37,178 nt of DNA from Nitrospira lenta (GTDB taxonomy: Bacteria; Nitrospirota; Nitrospiria; Nitrospirales; Nitrospiraceae): the NCBI GenBank assembly GCA_945905765.1, contig CAMDPZ010000017.1, forward strand, positions 1 to 37,178, written 5' to 3'. The translations under genes were made by a program, and so were the position numbers. The notes beneath the pieces were generated by a model. It was given only the letters and a program-made list of their open reading frames with translations, searched no databases and was not told where the DNA came from. Shown here in pieces: positions 32,897 through 37,178 of this stretch (position 1 is the first letter of the stretch; each line of letters opens with the position of its first letter).

Positions 32897-33502
32897 ATGC
32901 GCGGTCGTATCCGTTTCCTCTCAAGGCTCTTGATGAGCTTGACCCTTGGGGTAAGCTATCTGCTTGGACTAGACGCGGCACACGCGCACGAAGAGGCACT
33001 CCGCATGGCGGCAAAGACCCCGAGCCTTTACGACTTCACGATGACCGATATCGACGGGAAGCCCGTTAGCCTCGGCCGCTACAAAGGCACCGTAGTGCTC
33101 GTAGTCAACACCGCCAGCTTTTGCGGCAACACGCCGCAGTATGCGGACCTCCAGGCGTTATACGAGCACTACCACGAGAAGGGGCTTGAAATTCTGGCAT
33201 TCCCTGCCAACAACTTCGGGCAACAAGAACCTGGGACAAATGAGGACATCAAAGGATTTTGTCTGACGAAATACAGTGTGAGCTTCCCCTTGTTCAGCAA
33301 AATCAGCGTGAAGGGAAAAGACACGCATCCCCTGTACCGCTATTTGACCGAGCAGAGTCCGTTCCTGGGGGAAGTGGAGTGGAACTTCCAGAAATATCTG
33401 GTAGACCGGTCTGGTAACGTGGTGAACCGTTTCCACCATCGCACAAAACCCCTGTCGCCCGAAGTCGTGAAGGAAGTAGAACGGGTGTTGGCGGCCAAGT
33501 AG
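32897..33502 (+). CDS. Exported glutathione peroxidase
   Basis: The product is 201 residues with a signal peptide of about 30 residues ending DAAHA, so it acts in the periplasm. The catalytic Cys76 is in NTASFCGNTPQY, with the Gln in FPANNFGQQEPG and the Trp in VEWNFQKYLVDR completing the active-site tetrad (Cys-type). It reduces hydroperoxides, most likely with thioredoxin-like donors. Bacterial homologues are usually cytoplasmic, so the signal peptide is notable. It lies in accessory DNA between a non-coding stretch and an unknown protein, with no redox partner beside it. Confidence 0.92.
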   Translation: MRGRIRFLSRLLMSLTLGVSYLLGLDAAHAHEEALRMAAKTPSLYDFTMTDIDGKPVSLGRYKGTVVLVVNTASFCGNTPQYADLQALYEHYHEKGLEILAFPANNFGQQEPGTNEDIKGFCLTKYSVSFPLFSKISVKGKDTHPLYRYLTEQSPFLGEVEWNFQKYLVDRSGNVVNRFHHRTKPLSPEVVKEVERVLAAK

Positions 33503-33705
33503 TAGCTCGGGCAGACCTTTTGATAAAACGAAATGCACTGGTGCCCTAGCTGACTCATTTGCTTGAGCTGCAATGTGAATCTAGACCACCTCAGCCCAGC
33601 TGGGTCAAGCTCGTCGAATCGTTTGCTGTCAAAACAGACCCTCTGCCTGCCGCCAGCCTGAGTATTGAACTTTGCACGCTCAGAGAGCCGTTACTCAGAG
33701 CCGCC

Positions 33706-34083
33706 ATGAAAATTCTCAAAATTTTAGGTCTGATGATTGCGACCGTACTGTCCGTCCATGCAGTTATCTACGTTGCGGATCAGGGATACCTGGCGGACTA
33801 CTGGGAGGACCGAGAGTCTCTTTGGGACCCACGGCTGAAAATCTTCCGTTGCCTAGATGACCAGGGCCAGATTGATAAAGCCGACAGGCAACCTCCTTGC
33901 TCTGTCATCACATTGGCTGGGCAAAAATTGGCAGAACGTCATATGGCTAAATGCCTGAAAGCAGGCGGCGAGGCACAGCGGTGCACCCACGAAGCCTGGA
34001 TTTTTGTCTATGCAATGCGCCCCGAAGAAAGAACAAAAAATCCGGAAGAACCTAGGGGAGTAATTAGTAGACGCGCTCAATAA
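33706..34083 (+). CDS. Membrane-anchored protein of unknown function
   Basis: The product is 125 residues from ATG 33706; the frame continues upstream but there is no ribosome site there and the start site here is weak too. An N-terminal hydrophobic segment (about 4-24, ILGLMIATVLSVHAVIYV) is a signal anchor or signal peptide. The rest has four Cys (RCLDDQ, PPCSVI, AKCLKAG, QRCTHEAW) that could form two disulfides in the periplasm. I do not recognise the family. Confidence 0.65.
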   Translation: MKILKILGLMIATVLSVHAVIYVADQGYLADYWEDRESLWDPRLKIFRCLDDQGQIDKADRQPPCSVITLAGQKLAERHMAKCLKAGGEAQRCTHEAWIFVYAMRPEERTKNPEEPRGVISRRAQ

Positions 34084-34841
34084 AGACCCTCGAGTTCCTT
34101 AATGAGTCAGCTCAGGCCGCCAGAGGGGGCCCCGCCCGGCCGACAAAGCTCCCTCCCCTGTTCCCCCAGGGAGGAAACACGCGTTTTGTTCCGGTTCCCG
34201 TCACGGTTGGCGTCCTACAGTCCGGTAAACTGGGGCACATTCCCACGCCTCGCTGCACGTCTCGACTTGCGCCTTCCGTCGCGTCCACGACCGCCGTACT
34301 AAATCTGAAACAGTCAGGCGGTTTTGACATCAACGAAGTGTGAGACGGTTTTTTCGGGGAACTGCCGGAACCGCAGTCAGGGGCTTTTGTCGCTACGCCC
34401 CACAGGAAGCGGGTCCTTAACGCCGCTTGAGCGGGTTGGAGGTCTAGGTACTGGGGGGCTAGAAAATACCACATCGCAAACCGTCTCAGGATTGCAGACC
34501 CAGTGAATCGAGTGCGTGGGTTTCAAAATTGGATTCGAAATGTTGAGACGGCTAGTGGGCGGCATCAAGTGCACAGGGATAACCGAAGTCAAGGAAGCGG
34601 ATTTGCATTTTGGATAAGTCCGTACCCGTGAAGTTCGTCAGGTTGATACTGAACAAATGGTGACCGGATTCGCACAAGCGTGTCCAGACACTTGGAGGCG
34701 GTACATGGGGATTAGTCAACTGATTCAGCGGGTTGTTTCTTGCGTAAAAAGGCTGTACCGTGCTCAGAGTAAACATGCCGATCGCCATGCCTCAGAACGG
34801 CTTGGTCGTCGGTGCCGCGTTCTAACCAAGGAGAACCGAGA
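34084..34841. other. Region without a supported gene, containing an inverted repeat
   Basis: About 760 bases hold no supported gene. The structure of note is the 11-bp inverted repeat pair at 34341 and 34478, listed separately. A minus-strand frame (34552-34788) has no ribosome site or recognisable motif. The ribosome site of the PAS gene lies at the end. Confidence 0.45.
34341..34488. repeat. MITE-like inverted repeat pair
   Basis: TGAGACGGTTT (34341-34351) and its exact complement AAACCGTCTCA (34478-34488) bound a 148-base segment with no gene. A third copy of the left arm, TGAGACGGC, lies at 34544. The layout is that of a miniature inverted-repeat element with a duplicated end. Flanking target repeats were not found. 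Confidence 0.4.
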
Positions 34842-35270
34842 ATGGCCAAGACGTTTGAGAAACTTATGCAGGCCGCGACCGGCGCTAATGATTTGATGAA
34901 TGGAGCTGATGGTGCGTTGGCCCTGCTCCAGGTTTTGGCAGAGAACAGTTTCGACTCTGTGTTGATCACGGATGCATCGGTGGAAAGCAAGATTATCTAC
35001 GCCAACAAGTCGTTCAAAAAACTAACTGGTTACGACCCCTCCGAAATAATCGGCAAGACGCCTCGGATTCTTCAAGGCACGGGAACAGATCCGAAGGTCA
35101 TCGCGCGGCTTTCAGCAGCATTGAAGTCGGGCGGAAAATTTGAAGGCAAGGCGATTAACTATAAGAAAGATGGCACACCCTTCATCATGTATTGGCGTGT
35201 GCTGCCGATCAAAGTTGGCAAGAAAATTTCCGCTTGGGTTGCTATCCAGCGTGCGGGATCGGCCATCTAA
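34842..35270 (+). CDS. Stand-alone PAS protein, LOV-like but without the photoactive Cys
   Basis: The product is 142 residues from ATG 34842, with AAGGAG upstream. Residues 33-135 are one PAS domain: SFDSVLITDASVE, YANKSFKKLTGYDPSEIIG and GKAINYKKDGTPF. Residues 71-79 read GKTPRILQG, which aligns with the LOV signature GxNCRFLQ, with Pro at the flavin-binding Cys and Ile at the usual Phe. It therefore cannot make the LOV adduct, though it could still bind a flavin or another ligand. There is no output domain, so it may be a small sensor that works by binding another protein. Confidence 0.85.
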   Translation: MAKTFEKLMQAATGANDLMNGADGALALLQVLAENSFDSVLITDASVESKIIYANKSFKKLTGYDPSEIIGKTPRILQGTGTDPKVIARLSAALKSGGKFEGKAINYKKDGTPFIMYWRVLPIKVGKKISAWVAIQRAGSAI

Positions 35271-35359
35271 GATGTGCATGCTCGCGATTCTGTAAGTGCC
35301 AAACGAGTGCAGACGCACAGTCGGAGCGCGTCAGCTGGCGCCCCACCAAAAACCCCATC

Positions 35360-36235
35360 ATGCGCGCCTTCACCCGATATATCGGAATAGACTATTCCGG
35401 TGCCGAGACTCCGATGGCCAGCCTAAAAGGCCTGCGTGTCTACATGGCAGAAGGCGATCACTTGCCGAGTGAAGTATTCCCGCCGGCATCGCCGCGCAAA
35501 TACTGGACCCGGCGCGGGATTGCCGAATGGCTTCTGGCACGGTTGGGCGAGGACACCGCCACGCTTGTCGGCATCGACCACGGATTCTCGTTTCCGCTGC
35601 GCTATTTCGAGGTTCACCATTTGGCGCCTGACTGGCACGAGTTTCTCGATGATTTTCAACGGCACTGGCCGACCGACGAGGACATTTACGTCGAGTTTGT
35701 TCGTGACGGGATACGGGGAAACGGCGCGGCCCGGATGGGGAACTCTCGCTGGCGCCGCCTGACCGAGGAGCGTTCGGGTGGTGCGAAGTCGGTTTTCCAT
35801 TTTGATGTACAGGGTTCAGTGGCGAAATCCACCCACGCTGGCATCCCTTGGCTGCGCTACATTCGTGACCAACTTGGCAAGCGTGTTCACTTCTGGCCGT
35901 TTGACGGATGGGACGTTCCGGCAGGGCATTCGGCTATCGCCGAAGCCTATCCGGCGCTTTGGAGTCGTAATTTCGCGGTGGAAGATCGCACACCCGATCA
36001 ACATGACGCCTTCAGCATTGCCGCGTGGCTGTCCCACGCCGACCGGAACGACCGTCTTGCCGCATGCCTGAATCCTGATCTGACACCACCCGAGCGCGCA
36101 GTGGCGCAGGTAGAAGGCTGGATTCTGGGCGTTTCAGGGTTGATCTGTGCGAGCAACGAATCAACTAAGTCGGTTACCCGGTTTGAAAGAGGTGCGAAAC
36201 TTCGCGTATTCAAAGCCGTCAGAACCCCTCGCTGA
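35360..36235 (+). CDS. DUF429-like, predicted RNase-H-fold protein
   Basis: The product is 291 residues from ATG 35360. The N-terminus YIGIDYSGAETPMASLKGLRV and the second Asp-bearing strand LVGIDHGFSFP suggest an RNase H-like fold as in DUF429 proteins, whose members are predicted nucleases. Later words include FHFDVQGSVAKSTHAGIPW, GHSAIAEAYPALW and QHDAFSIAAWL. The family assignment rests on pattern recognition and is moderate. No ribosome site is clear. The gene converges on an HNH endonuclease gene with three bases between them. Confidence 0.6.
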   Translation: MRAFTRYIGIDYSGAETPMASLKGLRVYMAEGDHLPSEVFPPASPRKYWTRRGIAEWLLARLGEDTATLVGIDHGFSFPLRYFEVHHLAPDWHEFLDDFQRHWPTDEDIYVEFVRDGIRGNGAARMGNSRWRRLTEERSGGAKSVFHFDVQGSVAKSTHAGIPWLRYIRDQLGKRVHFWPFDGWDVPAGHSAIAEAYPALWSRNFAVEDRTPDQHDAFSIAAWLSHADRNDRLAACLNPDLTPPERAVAQVEGWILGVSGLICASNESTKSVTRFERGAKLRVFKAVRTPR

Positions 36236-36238
36236 CCG

Positions 36239-36907
36239 CTACAATCGAGTCGCACCCTTCCCGAGGTTGCACGCCTCACAAGACGTTCGGAGATTTTCCA
36301 ACACGTTAAGGCCACCGCAGGACCAAGGCTGTAGATGGTCGATATGGAGCTTAACCTCGGGTGGCTTTCGGCCACAGTAGCCGCAAGTAAAACCGTCTCG
36401 CCTTAAGACCTGAAACCTGAGAGCGTAGCCGATCGTCCGTGTTCGAGCACCTCTCCGGGTATCTCCCTTTGGTTGATCTACCGCTTGGCTAGTCAGCCAT
36501 GCCTCTCGCAGTTCTGGAGCCTTCAGCGGCACCCAACTTTCCCCGCGACTTCTTGCGCTTGGAAAAATTGGGGAGTCCAGCCAACGCTCCTCCTCAAGCC
36601 AGATCACGACCGCGCTGAAGTTGGGCGGCAACGACGCCCAATAATCGCTTAGATCGAAAAGCTTAGATCCTACCGTCATCTCGCGCAACTGGACTGCCGA
36701 GCAGGTTTCGATCTGCCGGAATCCTTGGACAGTTGCTGCCGCGACGATTGGGCCACTAGACCATTTCATCCAGACCGTATCGCCAATAACAATCTGTCCC
36801 CAAGGAACCGGATGCCGGGTCTGATGGGCTTGAGTGAAGATGCCTATTTCCGGACGATCGCGAGTGCCGCTCACGTATTCTTCCCGCCTGATGACGATGT
36901 GATCCAT
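36239..36907 (-). CDS. HNH endonuclease with N-terminal PUA/ASCH-like domain
   Basis: The product is 222 residues. Residues 160-220 are a complete HNH module: CGYC (175-178), HIDHLQPWSCGG (188-199), LNVLENL (200-206) and CEAC (210-213) followed by Asn214 and Lys-Gly. The four Cys bind a structural zinc; His190-191 and Asn are catalytic-type. Residues 1-125 contain GDTVWMKWSSGPIVAAATV, resembling the PUA/ASCH-like domains that read modified bases. A reader domain before HNH is a layout seen in modification-dependent restriction enzymes; that role is inference. The gene is convergent with a DUF429-like gene. Confidence 0.8.
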   Translation of the reverse strand: MDHIVIRREEYVSGTRDRPEIGIFTQAHQTRHPVPWGQIVIGDTVWMKWSSGPIVAAATVQGFRQIETCSAVQLREMTVGSKLFDLSDYWASLPPNFSAVVIWLEEERWLDSPIFPSARSRGESWVPLKAPELREAWLTSQAVDQPKGDTRRGARTRTIGYALRFQVLRRDGFTCGYCGRKPPEVKLHIDHLQPWSCGGLNVLENLRTSCEACNLGKGATRL

Positions 36908-37178
36908 TAGCTGCTATGGATTTTGTGCGGTGAAGAATGGTCTGTAGAATCTAAATATAAGCCGAGACTAAGCATATTGGCAATGACATGGTCGACGCCG
37001 ACGCCTTACGCGCCGATCATCGCGACCGGCTCTAGAGTGATCACGAGGCCGGTGACGGGGCTTTCAAATAACTCGATCATTCGCTTTTTTTACGCTCTAG
37101 GATAACGTGGTTAATTGGGGGGGGGAAAGACCCACTTGTGCAGCTATTTTCACTCCATTTACGATACTCGACAAGGAT
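36908..37178. other. End region without a supported gene
   Basis: No credible gene was found from the HNH gene start to the window end. A run of nine G lies at 37117-37125. Confidence 0.4.

Noticed and set aside
34084-34841. Possible integron gene cassettes with attC sites
   Set aside because: No pair of core sites of the GTTRRRY type with the right palindromic arms was found and no integrase gene is present.
1-37178. CRISPR array
   Set aside because: No regularly spaced direct repeats and no cas genes were seen.

Overview
The window is a GC-rich bacterial chromosome segment with short intergenic gaps and mostly ATG starts behind AGGAG-type ribosome sites. The gene content (stand-alone Lrp-type sensor domain, HpnC-like squalene/phytoene synthase beside a cupredoxin, c-type cytochrome lipoprotein, alanine dehydrogenase, tandem receiver genes) fits a Nitrospira-like (Nitrospirota) genome. 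That placement is inference; no rRNA or marker gene settles it.

Bases 1-22498 are mainly ordinary chromosome. In order they hold a small membrane protein, a response-regulator gene broken by an in-frame stop, a Lrp-type sensor domain overlapping a lipoprotein, an NtrC-type regulator/kinase pair, malQ, a 51-residue membrane protein with a cytochrome c lipoprotein, queC, a DksA-type zinc-finger gene, a sigma-70 factor coupled to apt, acylphosphatase, tRNA-Pro(CGG) and ald. A compact four-gene operon (12709-14188) follows, encoding a Cys-pair protein, a thioredoxin-like 2Fe-2S ferredoxin, an unknown protein and an unusual two-cluster ferredoxin. A 92-base near-perfect hairpin (14192-14283) separates it from the convergent cupredoxin/squalene-synthase operon. 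Then come htpX, two unknown genes, an MFS transporter, a small lipoprotein, a YqeY-like protein and a signalling run of receiver-zinc-ribbon, receiver-GGDEF and Hpt proteins.

Bases 22809-27429 look like a small phage- or satellite-derived element. It has an unknown 342-residue protein, a Cro/CI-like regulator with a palindromic operator, a primase-helicase (PriCT-2, Toprim, DUF3631) in a translationally coupled run, and a DUF5681-like protein. No integrase or att repeats were seen. Next to it, on the minus strand, is an exported caspase-like protease fused to an EF-hand loop, a coiled coil and a formylglycine-generating-enzyme-like C-terminal domain.

Bases 29174-37178 are accessory DNA with low coding density. 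They contain palindromes with DnaA-box-like words, a frameshifted gene remnant, a transposase scrap, an exported Ig-like protein, a DUF393 DCC-motif protein, an exported glutathione peroxidase, a membrane-anchored unknown, a MITE-like inverted repeat, a LOV-like PAS protein lacking the photoactive Cys, a DUF429-like RNase-H-fold protein and, convergent with it, an HNH endonuclease with an N-terminal PUA/ASCH-like domain that may be a modification-dependent nuclease.
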